Program-made: the position numbers and the translations under genes
The notes under the pieces: model-generated
The model's database searches: none
Told to the model about the DNA's origin: nothing
What the model saw: the letters and a program-made list of their open reading frames with translations, nothing else
DNA from: Acanthosepion esculentum
Lineage: Eukaryota > Mollusca > Cephalopoda > Sepiida > Sepiidae
NCBI GenBank assembly: GCA_964036315.1
Contig: OZ038487.1
Span: 53,541,282-53,605,281, forward strand
Length of the DNA stretch: 64,000 bases
Reading direction: 5' to 3'
Shown here: positions 53,036 through 64,000 of the stretch, in pieces
Layout: each line of letters begins with the position of its first letter
How positions within the stretch are numbered: position 1 is the stretch's first letter

Positions 53036-55069
53036 TGATCATCAAGCAAATCTTCAATTACAGCTTAAGATAACCGGACAGTCTGAATAATAATTTACTT
53101 CCTGCAATGCCTTGAAGCTTACTTTTGTGTGGGTTCTGTAAATTCATGACATGGTAATGTTATACAATTGTTAATGCAATCAACTACTTGATTGATAATG
53201 CAGTTAATTTGAATTTACCAGACTGAAGGATGGTCTGAAGTTGACAAAGAAGAATCCCAGAAAATAACCACTTGTATATAAAAGAATTTAATAAGATTGA
53301 ACTTGATCCTCTTGTATTTGTCTCTCAAATGAAAAACACAATACCTTACCACTTCTAGCTGTCACTTTAGCATAAAGATGCAACAATTTAAATTCCAATC
53401 ATCTCAGGCATGCTCTCTTCTTTTTGTGCAGAATCAGAAATAAACGATTCAATGTCCTGTTGCTGAATTATTAAATGTCCAGTGCTTGGTGTCCCAAAGA
53501 CAAAGCCAGAAAACATGCAGAATTAAAAAAAAAATTTCTAACTTATGATGATCGAAGAATGTCTACCAAACTCTGCAAATGCTATTTAGTTTTCTTTCAG
53601 CTCCAATAATAGCCTGTTGAATTTTAAAACTTTTAGAAAAGTAAAGAGAGAGTGACATACAAAAGTTGTTTTATATCCCAATGAGGATGGATGGCAACAG
53701 TGACATGCTGAGGTTTGTAGGGCACTTGTACAATGAAGTTAAGAGACAATTTCAAATTTCAAAAAACAATTTTTTTACTCTTTGTTTGGATAGAATCCCA
53801 ATATGGATGCCAAGGCCCCCACCATCTGACCCACACTGCTTCTGCATGCTACTGGATGGCAACATGAGAGAAAAATATATTTGTAAGATAAATAAATTAA
53901 AAAAAGAGTAAAAGCTTTAATGAAATTTTTACATTAGAAATATAACTTTTGAATGTTTTAGAAAAAAAAAGAAGTGATTCTGTGAATGAAATTCAGAATC
54001 TGGACTATTATTCTGCTTGTCTTGACATACAACTATTATGTTTTTCTACAGAGGATCAGAGTGTGGTATCTGCTTCATCCCCAGCCTTTCTATTTGGAAA
54101 CATATATGATTATCTAATTAAGAAAGAAATACGGAAAAGTGAAAGAGAGGAGGAGGAAGAAGAAGAAAATGGATTAAAAGTAGGAAATAACAAAGCTGGG
54201 GTGAAAAAGGAATTTAGTTAAGTGGAACATTATTTACAAGGAACAGTCACTTTGATGCATTGATGCATGGAACTGACAGTTACCATGCACTGTTGAGTCC
54301 TATGTCTACAGTATCATATACATGCATATGGTAAAGGAACAGCAACAAAAATATATCAAGTCATGCTTACTGTGTGGATATACAGAGACATTAAGGAAAA
54401 ATATTTGGGCACTTGTTTCTTTTTTCTGTATTTATCTGTTTGCATGACATTGTAACAGAGAATCGGGTCAACTTAACAAGAGACCTAGAGATGGTTGTGT
54501 GTGGTGCAGTAAGCACCAGGAGTTATGTTCTCTTCCATGATTGGCTGTTGAGAGAGGACTTTCTACTTAGAGTAGATGATGCTGATAAAATTTACATAGG
54601 AACAATACTGGGCAGGTATTAGCCAATAGTCACATGGGTCTGGAACTGAGAAAGCTATATAACACCAACTTTTTCTCTGTCAGAAAAGAGCAGACTTAAC
54701 ATGAGGAAAACCAAACAAGACAAACACAAACATGTATGGGGAATGAAAACGAAAGGATAAGGGAAAGAATGAGAAGATACAGGCAAAGACTGAAAGAATA
54801 TCGAATGCATGAGATAATAGCTAATCATAGTTGTCAATACTTGGGGAATTAACACAGGTTAAGCTAATTCATTAATTAATAGATAGTAAGTTAAATTAAA
54901 AACTGTAGCTATTTACTGAGCTTAATCCACTAGTGAGTCACGGTACTTGGTCACCTATGTCATGAATTTACTTGCTGCCAATAGCTTGCTTGACTGAACT
55001 AGTGATTGCTTTGAAGACGACCATTAACTAATTTTGTCAAGAAATATAAAAAAGAAGATATAAATTTCA
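53036..55069. other. no firm gene; weak exon-like segment near 54050
   Basis: About 2 kb with no transposon motif. A pyrimidine tract ending tttttctacag at 54051 precedes an open, glutamate-rich stretch (EDQSVVSASSPAFLFGNIYD, then a run of E) to 54221. This could be a terminal exon, but there is no homology that I recognise. Confidence 0.3.
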
Positions 55070-55465
55070 AGATTCCTTGACTTTCCACAACTTCCTATCA
55101 TTTGTAGCTCTTGGTAAAGTTTGGCTTTTTGCCACCCTCACCTACTGGCCATTCAGCCATCCATTCATACAAGCTCATCAGGTAGGTGACCTGCTGTTTC
55201 CCCCTCTTTCTCTTGTCTTTGATATGCCCTCTGAGTGTGACATTCTACAAGCTCCCTTTCATCATTGAGTGTCAATGTTTAGCATTATCAAACTGGCTGC
55301 AGTTGTTCATTGTTCGGATGTTCCATGTCCCAAGAGTTATTTTGTGTTTGATGTGAGCAGTTGCAGGCTAACGGTCCAATGACACCTGTAGCTTATGTAG
55401 TTCCTTTCTGGGCTAGGGACACCTTCCGAGGACTTTTATACATTTTACGCCATTTATGCTAGCAG
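55070..55465 (-). mobile_element. RTE-type LINE, internally deleted (endonuclease start joined to tail)
   Basis: On the minus strand, 55350-55275 encodes the start of an APE endonuclease (ITLGTWNIRTMNNCSQFDNA after one stop is corrected). It is followed at once (55275-55070) by the family tail, with HIKDKRKRGKQQVTYLMSLY near 55175-55230 and a final EVVES near 55085. The whole reverse transcriptase is missing. Confidence 0.65.
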
Positions 55466-55644
55466 TTGATGGATGACAGGTGACACCTGTTACACCTGTC
55501 AGTCCTTACCAGACAACAAGCTAATTCTCACAGACTTAACCCCCTTCACGCCATTAGGTTTTGCATAATCTGAGTTGATAACCATGATTTGTCTTGGAAT
55601 TGATAATGGAGTGGTTTCTGGTTGCCTTCTCCATGGTAGTTTAT

Positions 55645-56515
55645 TCTGAGAGAATTGGAAACCCTACCGGGATTTAGCATTGGCAGCCACAATCTTAACA
55701 ACATAAGATACGCAGATGATACAGTACTAATATCAGACACGGAAAAGAAATTACAAAATCTCCTACAGAAGGTAGTGATGGAGAGTGAGAAGAAAAGATG
55801 AAGCATAAACTACAAGAAGACAGAATGCATGGTCATCAGTAAGAAGATGAGCCCAAAATACGATTTGCAGGTCGGGAACAGTAGAATCGAGCAGACATGG
55901 AAGTTTAAATATCTGGAAAGTGTTTTGACAGAGGACAGTAAGGGTGACACTGAGATCCATAGATGTATCGGGATGGCCAAGGACACATTCCAAAAGCTGG
56001 TCAGAGTATTTTTGAGACAGGAGGACTTCTTTGGTAACAAAGAAAAGAATACTTAGCTGTTACATGACATCTGTCCTCCTTTATGGCAGCGAATATTGGA
56101 CAATTTCCTCAAAGATGAAGAAGAGACTTGAGACGACGGAGATGTGGTTCTACAGAAGGATGCTAAGGATATCATGGACCGTGTGTGTGAGCAACGATGA
56201 GGTCTTGGAGAGATTGCAAACGAGGAGGAGGCTTACACTTAACATCAGGAAGAGGCAGCAGAAGTTTCTGGGACACATAATGAGGAAGTAGGGCCTGGAG
56301 AATCTGATACTCATGGGTCGAACAGAGGGAAAGAGAGATAAGAAAAAACAATGAGTGACATGCCTGGTGGACTTAAGCAAGTAGATGACAGAACGTGGTC
56401 TGGAGGAGGAAGCAGAGGGAAGGAAATTGTTGAGAGCTGCAAGAGATAGAGGGAGGTGGTGGAGAGCCATGATCGTTCACATCTTCATAGGATATGGCAC
56501 ATAAAAAGAAAGATG
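55645..56515 (+). mobile_element. RTE-type LINE (family C), RT to 3' end
   Basis: Nearly parallel to the copy at 48690. It has IRYADDTVLISDTEKKLQNL near 55705-55765 (YADD intact), then a frameshift near 55800. An open stretch from 55829 reads VGNSRIEQTWKFKYLESVL, then one from 56031 reads TKKRILSCYMTSVLLYGSEY, MWFYRRMLRISW and RRLTLNIRKRQQKFLGHIMR. The tail near 56460-56505 has RAMIVHIF and an A-rich end. It starts later in the RT than the 48.7-kb copy. Confidence 0.85.
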
Positions 56516-56664
56516 TATTTATGGATCCTGTGATTCCACTGATAAGTCAACACGGTTTGTAACTAATACTCAGAAGAATAATATCAATGCACTATTTTAT
56601 TTTACTCCTGACAAATGTAGGTTATTAATCCTGTCTGTTTTAATTTGAGCTTTATATCGTCCAC

Positions 56665-56870
56665 TTTAAGTTTATAGGTAGTGTAACAGATATTGGCAAA
56701 GAACATTGAATCAGTGAGCTGAGTTCAAAATCCATCTCATTTTGCTGTGTTCACTTTTGCACTAATACCCTTGAGTAAAGCAAGAATTCATCTCTTATCT
56801 CAGCATCCATGGGTTACCGCAGGGTCAACTGGGCTTTTTAGCATTGGATAGCTACCAGTTTCAAAAAAAG
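56665..56870 (+). mobile_element. tRNA-derived SINE, type 1, partial
   Basis: Head with gagttcaaaatcc (near 56722), body with aaagcaagaattcatctc (near 56777), and the distal block gggttaccgcagg (near 56811). Confidence 0.6.
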
Positions 56871-56884
56871 AAAACTAAGACTTC

Positions 56885-57160
56885 TAAATCGAGGAGAAGG
56901 CAACTGGAAACAACTCCATTATTTTTTCCAAAGAAGTCATACCAATTCATAGAAAAAAGAAAAGTAATTTGTGGAAAAGGCAAACCACTATCTTTCCAAA
57001 AAAGTCATTGCAATTCATAGATAAAAAAAAGGAAAGGAATCTGTGAAGAAGGCAACAGGAAACAACTCCACTATCTTTCCAAAGAAGTTATGTCATTTCA
57101 TAGATAATAAAGAAATCTGTGAAGAGCTTTGATTACCTACATCCTGACGTTTGAATAACT
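56885..57160. repeat. degenerate tandem repeat, about 72-80-bp unit
   Basis: Three copies of gaaggcaacaggaaacaact, ttccaaagaagtcat and aattcatagataa-type blocks, each closing with atctgtg. The array ends in agctttgattacctacatcc, which resembles the RTE family C tail. Confidence 0.65.
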
Positions 57161-58974
57161 ACATGATATTTAAAAAATAATCCTGAGTTGCACTTACTTT
57201 TCTTAGTGTAACATTGATTGCCTCTCTTCCATTGGAGAAGTTTTCTTTCTAGAAGCTGACAGTTGAAATAATGTTTCTTTATCAGTATAATATTTATTTG
57301 CTAAATTTACTTTCAAAACAAGTTGTTCTAAATCAGGTCATCAAAAATGTTTCAGTAATGCAGTCATTTCAGCAAATGCATTATCCTTATAAGACTTGAT
57401 GAAAAATCTAAGATACTTACCTTTGATGTTCTCATGCATGTGTGTTTTAACAAGGTAACATATTATTCTGCAGTTATTGTGTTCCTCTTAATGAGATTCA
57501 ATTAACAGCTTTCTTTTTAAATATCAGAAAATATAGGCTTTACTTTACCAACTGATGAAACATGATGAGAGAAGTGGAGTATTTCCAGCTTTGATTGTTG
57601 TTTAATTATTGCTCCAAAATGGTGGAACAATTTCCCACTTATAGTCACAAATCAACCTATATATTAGCATATATGCTGATCAATTCAGTACAGATTTCAG
57701 GCCTCTTACCTTGTTCTCTATAGTCCAGAAATTACTGCAATCTGGTACATTTTGAATCTGCTGACATTAGTTTGTAAATTTGCCACTAGAGTCCTTCAAG
57801 TCAGTTTCAAATCACAATTTGAGCTGCAATTCAACAGCTAAGGAATTGACACCTTAAACCAACTGTCTAAAAACTTAACAATGGTTTGAAAACAAATAAA
57901 TATAAATTCAACAACTCGTTCATTTCATTTTTTCTACTAAATCTTATAAATTAAAACATATTTTTGTTGGCTTGTTTTGTAATTGCATTAAAAATGCAGT
58001 TAAAAAACAAGGAAACGAAAATAATTTTCATCTGTTATAATGTAATTTATATTATGCAAATTTATCAAAAGATATCATCCTATTTCCCCATTATTAGAAT
58101 AATATAATTAGGGATTTAAAAACAGACATTTTAAAAGTATCTATAAATATATTAAAAAAAAATATTAGAACAAGGAGGGAGACATAGCAGAGATCAGGAA
58201 GGGGAAAAAATTACTTCATGTAAAATGGTGGATGGAAAAAAAATAGCATAAAAAACAACAAAAAAGGGCTAACCAGTTATCGCTCCTTGCACTTAAGATT
58301 TCAGTCAAAGACAAAACATATGTATATGTGCACAATGACTGCAAAAAGTGGGGAGCAAAGTATTAATAAAACAGAGAATCAGTACATTTAAACCCAACAA
58401 CCATTTTCTTACAGAGGGAAGATATCTTAGAATTAATATACAGGAATTCAAGTACTCTCAAATGGTAATCCAAATGTTCTTTTATGACTAATGTGAAAAA
58501 TTTCTAGTAAAATATATGGTACAAGTCAAATTATTTATTGAATGTTCTTCAGTTGCAGAGCCAGAAGTATTAACAAGTGTATTGAAATTTTCATCTTATG
58601 AGCTGATCTTGGCTGGTACATGCTGATCATTCCTCACCTTCAACTTTTAATTAGTTCTGTCAGTATAATCAGCACCACACATTAATTCAAAATCATAAAT
58701 CATAGACTTGACCTGTTGGTGGGGAGGGGCAGAACATCTTTACAAATGGATTCCAACGTAGGTTGGGAATTGAAAAGAGTTTTTCTGTTGTTTATTATTG
58801 TCGTACATTTTGATCTCCCCACTGCACATTGAGTGAATTGTTTTCCTTTCTTTATCCTTGCTCTCACACCTCCTTTGTTTTAATATATATATATCAAAAT
58901 ACATATATTTGTTCCAGGGGGGATGCTGTTTCAAAACCTGCCAGAGAGTGCAGATTTTTCTTCAATAAGATTTT
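57161..58974. other. no gene or element recognised
   Basis: About 1.8 kb of AT-rich sequence without motifs that I can support. Confidence 0.4.
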
Positions 58975-59185
58975 TTGAATATTGAGGTCAGTAGATGAAA
59001 ATAAGTAAAGAAATCAGAAAAGAATTTTACATGTGAGAGGTAGTAGATAAGAAACTATTAAAATAGAACTCAATGGTCATGTCTCACTATTTCAGCAGTA
59101 AAAGAGTGAGACCTAGTTACCAATTTAGTAGTGTGCTTAAATTTTTGTGGTTGACTTACCAGGGATTAAACAGAACAATTGAAAA
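58975..59185 (-). mobile_element. LINE family A, short 3' fragment
   Basis: Contains agaaactattaaaatagaac and gtgtgcttaaatttttgtgg in the same order and orientation as 34690-34790 within the A copy at 34480-35400. Confidence 0.5.
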
Positions 59186-59844
59186 ATAAAACTGTCATGC
59201 TGGTGTTGATATTACTCTGAGCTCATCAATCTTAGTACAATGACGCCTTCTCCCATCTAGAAATCCTTTCAGCCCAGCCCAAAGGCCTAGAAATTATATC
59301 ATGAGCTTGTTGATATAGATAAGCAAAATGATTTACAGCTGAGAGCAGGGTGTGGCTAATGAGCATAAACTGTTAGCTCAGTTCATATGTTCAGTTTCTT
59401 TCACTTTTCGTATCTATTATGTGGTTTAAATAACAGCTTTGAAAAGAAAGTTTGTGCACGTATTAAGTTTCAAAGCAATCCTAAATAATTAGAATGGTCA
59501 AATTATTGACAAGGTCATCCTTAAAGGAAAGAGCTAAGTAAAAAAGCTAGTGAATGAGTTACAGGAAGAAAAATGAATGGTAAAGTGCAATAAATACTAG
59601 AACAGTATAAAATGAAAGATTGGTAGAAGCAGGGTCCATCAACAGATGAAGCAAGAGAGGGTTATCAACATGATACAGAGGTGGATAAAGTAAATCAAAT
59701 TCTCCAACTTACTATATAAGTTGTCAAAATTTTTACTCACCCTTCAAAGTATATGTATAAATTTATTCCTGTATATACCTGAATGTAGAACATTTTTCTA
59801 TTTGTATATTTTTTGCTTTTATATACTGCAAAAAAAAACTTATG

Positions 59845-59848
<4 letters not shown>

Positions 59849-59882
<34 letters not shown>
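59849..59882. repeat. (TA)n microsatellite
   Basis: About 34 bp of TA. Confidence 0.95.
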
Positions 59883-59884
<2 letters not shown>

Positions 59885-60371
59885 GTTGGTTAATAAAACA
59901 AGGACAAATGAGAGGGCACCAATATAATCACTATGATAAACATTTATTAAATATTAACCATATGACAGAAATGAAGCATAGGAAGAAATTTTATGTTCAG
60001 AATTTTCAGACATGCCTGTGTCCTTCATCAATGGTTCAAGGAACAAACAGAGAAATGGGAATTACTCACCAACAGATGTTTTTGTAGATGGGCTTTTTTC
60101 CAGTGTAAATTGTATTGTTAGCAAAAAACAGATCTCTACCTGATTCCTTCATGTGCAAAACATTTTATGAAAATAAACTTAAACTTAAAATTTTGATTGC
60201 CGTAAAAGCATTAGGCATGTCTATTATTACTAGCGTATTATATTTTGTGTGTGTTATACATATGTAATATATATATATATATAATATATATATATATGTG
60301 CATGTGTTATACATGCTATATATATGTATTTGTTATATTCACCTATGTTTATATAATCTGAGATGCACACA

Positions 60372-60374
<3 letters not shown>

Positions 60375-60429
<55 letters not shown>
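60375..60429. repeat. (TA)n microsatellite
   Basis: About 55 bp of TA. A shorter interrupted TA tract lies at 60267-60297. Confidence 0.95.
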
Positions 60430-60438
<9 letters not shown>

Positions 60439-60735
60439 TATAATTGTCTGCCAGTATTTGATGCCTCATTTCTCTGTCTGGATTGAAAACAAAGTATGGA
60501 CTTTACTGAAACATCAGCAAACAATGGGTTTTATAGTTTCTTTGATCTCATCTGATGTGTTGTCTTCAGCCAGCTTCCGAGTTGAAATAACAAACATTTT
60601 CAACGATTAGACTTTTGTTCCCACTTTTCTTTACCACCCCGTTACTTTTATTACTTTTATCTATTTACATACATAACTTGTACACAAACATATCTCTATG
60701 TATGCATGTAGCACACACAGAGAATAAGACAATAA

Positions 60736-60738
<3 letters not shown>

Positions 60739-60788
<50 letters not shown>
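60739..60788. repeat. (TA)n microsatellite
   Basis: About 50 bp of TA. Confidence 0.95.
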
Positions 60789-60791
<3 letters not shown>

Positions 60792-61099
60792 CGTGTTTAT
60801 GTATGTTTGTATATATGTAAGCCTGTACCTAAAATATAGTTAAAGTGTGTATGCATTTTGATGACTTCATTCACTAACTAGATTTTACTTTATTTTTGAA
60901 AGTGTGTGAGAGAGAGAGAGGGGGCACACTTATACACCAATTTAGACTTATGTGTAACAGTGTATAAATAAGGAAGTTTTTAGTTGCTTAAAAATGTCTT
61001 AAACTTACAACCTATCTATTGGATAAATTATCTATTTTTTATGATCAAAGGCTTTTAAAATCTTTTATTTTATTTCGTTTTTATAAATATTTGTTACTC

Positions 61100-61171
61100 A
61101 CAGGGTTCAGCAGAAATACTTCCAATGTTTTAACATTTAAAAATGTGGAAGGTATTTCTGCCACACCCTGT
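61100..61171. mobile_element. 72-bp fold-back, possible mini-MITE
   Basis: Arms of 32 nt at 61100-61131 and 61140-61171 are imperfect inverted repeats (acagggttcagcagaaatac versus acagggtgtggcagaaatac in reverse complement) with an 8-nt loop. Terminal acaggg...ccctgt resembles transposon ends. TA follows the right end. Identity as a transposon is inference. Confidence 0.5.
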
Positions 61172-61633
61172 ATAGAATATATGTACTCACTCTGGGTCAA
61201 AATCTCTGGATTAGTTTCAGACCTTCTTCGGTTTAATTATCTTTGCTTAAGTTTAAATTCTGGAATTATTTAACCCATTATTCCATAGTGTCCAATCTTT
61301 TAAACAGTTTTTTTTTTTAGCATTACCTTAATTTTAAATTTCCCAGACCAAAGATTACCATTAGTATCACTGAGATAGATGAGGCAAAAATAACCGAATA
61401 GCTTGTATATACACCTGTAGTGTACATACCAATGCAATCAACCAGAAGTGGAGTACACATGCATGCCAAATTAATAGTTGAAGCCAACTTGGAGTAAAAA
61501 AAGAAGATGTAAACAGAAAACAAAAGAAGATATATATGATAATATAATATAATAAAATAAACATGGTATATTTATCATATAATCATATCCTGAAGTGTTT
61601 ACCAGAATTGATCAAATACTGTTTCAGTTCTGA

Positions 61634-61639
<6 letters not shown>

Positions 61640-61669
<30 letters not shown>
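61640..61669. repeat. (TA)n microsatellite
   Basis: About 30 bp of TA. Confidence 0.95.
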
Positions 61670-61672
<3 letters not shown>

Positions 61673-62689
61673 GACAAAAGTAAAACTTTTCTTTATCAGA
61701 ACGTTTTGTCCTTTGATGGACTTTATCAAGGTAAATATAAGGATTTTATTTTGCGACATGTATTTATAAACAGAATTAGAAATATTGTGAACTTTAAAAA
61801 ATTTTTAAATTTAAGAATGTTCAAAAATATTCTTAGGGCTAACTGTGAAAGTCAAGGAAAACTATGTAGGATGCTTATATCATGTAATTTAATGCCTAAT
61901 AAATGAAAGTGAGTAAATATGATTATTGTTGAATTTATTTTATTTCAATTTGATTTTACAGTTTTCTTTGAAATTTAAAAAAAAATTATGATCATGCATA
62001 TTGGCTTAGTGAAGGAGTATTTCTTTTAGGAAAGAAGATATTTGAAATAATCTGGAGTGCAATTTAACATTTTGTCAAGACCCGATAGTGACACTCTCAA
62101 GAACTTTCTGTCTAATTTGTTTTCTGTTTTAATAAGTGTGTCATTTTTAGATTGTTTTAAACTGATTGTTAAAGAAAAGTTTTCCTTTTGTCTTTATTCA
62201 TACTGACTTTTTAGACATATATTTTTATTTACATTTGAATTTTTATACCTACACATTTTTTTAGTTCTGCTTTGTAGTGTCTGCATCTGTTGAATTGCAA
62301 TCAATCAGTATCGGCAAATATTCTGTTTATTTATCTATTACTGGCTCATTTTATTTCTCTCTTCATCTATTTCATTTATTCTATCTTTCTAAAATCCTGT
62401 TTTCTGGCAAATATGGTCGTACATTTATTTGTAGTATTAGCAGTTATTTTTGCATCAAAGAATAGCATTACATCATCGTTGCCAGAGCTGTTTCGACATG
62501 AATACACACTCTAATTGTGATTTCTCATCTTCAGTGTGATTTCTCAATTCCAAGCCTACCCATCTGCCCAGACCTATTTATGCTTATTCAACGCCCACAA
62601 AGTCAACCTGTGGTTTATATTACAAGTAGGCTGATTGGACTTTAGATACAGTTCTAGTATGTGCCCTACTTATTTGAAGTTTTTATTCT

Positions 62690-62850
62690 CCTACACTGGT
62701 TGCCAGCCATGGCTAGAGAGTTCTGTCTGCCCTACTATTTAACTCATAGCTGAGAGGAGAATAGATACCTAAATGAAAGTGAATACAATGATTTTGACTG
62801 AAAATTGAACAAGAATTTAACCAATACAACACTTGCACAAGTACTGATTT
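62690..62850 (-). mobile_element. tRNA-derived SINE, type 1, degraded
   Basis: On the plus strand it shows ctggttgccagccatggc, tatttaactcatagctgag and gtgaatacaatgattttgac. This is the body of the SINE in reverse complement, with part of the body deleted and the tRNA head nearly lost. Confidence 0.55.
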
Positions 62851-62859
62851 TTTTTCCTA

Positions 62860-64000
62860 GGAACATTGCTTTCATATCATCCTGCTATCTTTAAACAGTC
62901 TGTTCATTTTAACATCAATAAAATATCTCCATTGTTCACGCTGGCCTGTTCAGCTGCTGTAGCCCTCAGGAATCCCTTTTACGGTTATACCAGTATGACA
63001 GTTCTGGTCACAACAGAAGACTATTTGTGTCTGTGCATAACAATTGTGTCCTTGAAGGGGCTAAGTCTCTGTTTGCTGGTACCATATAACCTCTAACACG
63101 TTTGCCTCTCATAACTACTGGTGGTTCTGTAATAGTGTCTTAAATAAGAGTAAGTCTTCTATTCCTTCTCTCTTCACTCAATTGGATATGTTAACATTTA
63201 CTGATAGAACAGATCATTTTGCCCATAAATTCTCTTCAAATTTTAATCTTGACTCATCTGGAGTATCCGTGACTGACCTACCACTTAGAACTGAGTCCCT
63301 GTTGAGCGATGTTCATATAACTCTATCCATGGTTTCTGCTGTCATCTCTAAATTGGATCCCTATAATGCATATGGACCTGATGGAATCCCTGCAATAATC
63401 CTTGAGAAATGTGCTCTTGAACTGTCTCTGGTGCAGTCTAATCTCTACAATAATTGCCTTGCTGCTTCTTGCTTTCCTTCTTGTTGAAAATCCTCTTCTG
63501 TAGTTCCAGCCATTAAGAACACAGACAAACCATTTGCCTCTTAGCCATTTACCTCTTTTTTTCCAAAGTGCTAGAGGGACTAATCAACTCTGAATTGGTT
63601 AAACATCTCATATTGCAGAGTGCTCTTTCAGATAAGCGATATGGCTTTCACTTCTAATGTCAACTGCTGATGTATTAATGATTATTGCTGAAACAGTCTA
63701 TCAAGCTTTAAATAAGAATGGTGAAGTTTGGGCTATTGTCTTGGATATCTCGAAGGCATTTGACAGGGTTTGACATCCTGGCTTTCTTCACAATTTGAAA
63801 GGTTATGGTATTCCTGGACACATTTTTGAACTGATTCAGTCTTTCTTAGCAAATCACAAAATGAAAGTTGTCTTTAACATTCCCCCTTTTAGGTCTTTTG
63901 CAATAATGCTGGTGTCCACAAGGCTCTAGCCTTGAACCCACGTTAATCTTAATTTTCATCAATAACCTTCCTGATGGCATCAGTTTTCCTTAATAATGTT
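62860..64000 (+). mobile_element. LINE family A, RT linker and RT, runs off window
   Basis: A linker region (62935-63070) is followed by an open 101-codon stretch at 63182-63487 with VISKLDPYNAYGPDGIPAII. After frameshifts come a STADVLMIIAETVYQAL block near 63660-63710, VLDISKAFDRV followed by a stop near 63739-63772, and KVVFNI near 63863. The sequence reaches a decayed equivalent of PQGSxLxPTLILIFINNLP at the right edge. The 5' part matches the copy at 9500-10335 and the 3' part matches the one at 1590. The catalytic YxDD would lie just past the window end. Confidence 0.8.

Larger units (their letters stand above)
59186..62689. other. no gene seen; AT-rich DNA with several TA arrays
   Basis: About 3.5 kb without a recognisable gene. 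TA arrays and one small fold-back are listed separately. Open frames near 60.3-60.8 kb and 61.3-62.5 kb are short and compositional. Confidence 0.4.

Noticed and set aside
55275..55465. Host gene fragment with a WNIRT motif
   Set aside because: The motif order TLGTWNIRTM is the start of the LINE APE endonuclease, and it is joined to an RTE tail.

Overview
The window looks like non-coding or intronic DNA from a large, repeat-rich animal genome. A cephalopod mollusc, probably an octopus or relative, fits best. It is AT-rich and carries more than twenty long (TA)n arrays. It also holds tRNA-like and 5S rRNA-like SINEs, several families of broken non-LTR retrotransposons (LINEs), Tc1/mariner-type transposase remains and two Penelope-like endonuclease remnants. 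The taxon is inferred from repeat style, not from a host gene. I find no complete host protein gene. The only faint candidates for host exons are a short open stretch at the left edge and one near 54.05 kb. Almost all recognisable coding sequence is decayed transposon.

Layout. 0-8 kb: a candidate partial exon, a hAT-like MITE, a LINE (family A) with a 3' A-tail, a mariner-like element, SINEs and a fold-back repeat. 8-17 kb: RTE-type LINE pieces, LINE A pieces with endonuclease and RT-linker sequence, a 5S/tRNA SINE, a three-layer nested insertion (RTE interrupted by mariner, mariner interrupted by LINE A), and a head-to-head pair of LINE B 3' ends. 19.6-22.6 kb: one 3-kb array of almost pure pyrimidine. 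23-26 kb: mariner and Tc1-like remnants, a cluster of perfect heat-shock-element motifs, and LINE B sequence ending in nested palindromes. 29-31 kb: an RTE tail, a 620-bp (TATC)-type array and a Penelope-like GIY-YIG piece. 33-41 kb: RTE, LINE A, a GC- and CpG-richer LTR-like insertion inside another RTE-like LINE, a complete 5S-headed SINE, and duplicated 3' ends of an RNase-H-type LINE. 43-46 kb: a second Penelope-like piece, fold-back repeats, and a 60-nt-arm hairpin leading into a tRNA-like SINE head. 48-57 kb: two long RTE copies, a LINE B copy, a DDE transposase fragment fused in frame to an RTE tail, and an internally deleted RTE. 57-64 kb: mostly unassigned AT-rich DNA with (TA)n arrays, ending in a LINE A copy that runs off the window.

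Nothing here works as a pathway. The biology is the layered history of mobile elements. LINE families A and B (CR1/Jockey-like RT), C, D and F (RTE-like) and E (with an RNase-H-type tail) are my own labels from shared motifs within this window. SINEs probably borrowed LINE machinery, and many repeats abut (TA)n tracts. The most unusual items are the chimeric 5S rRNA-tRNA SINE, the nested insertion, the hairpins and fold-back repeats, the heat-shock-element cluster and the long polypyrimidine array. Coordinates of repeat borders are approximate unless stated as perfect matches.
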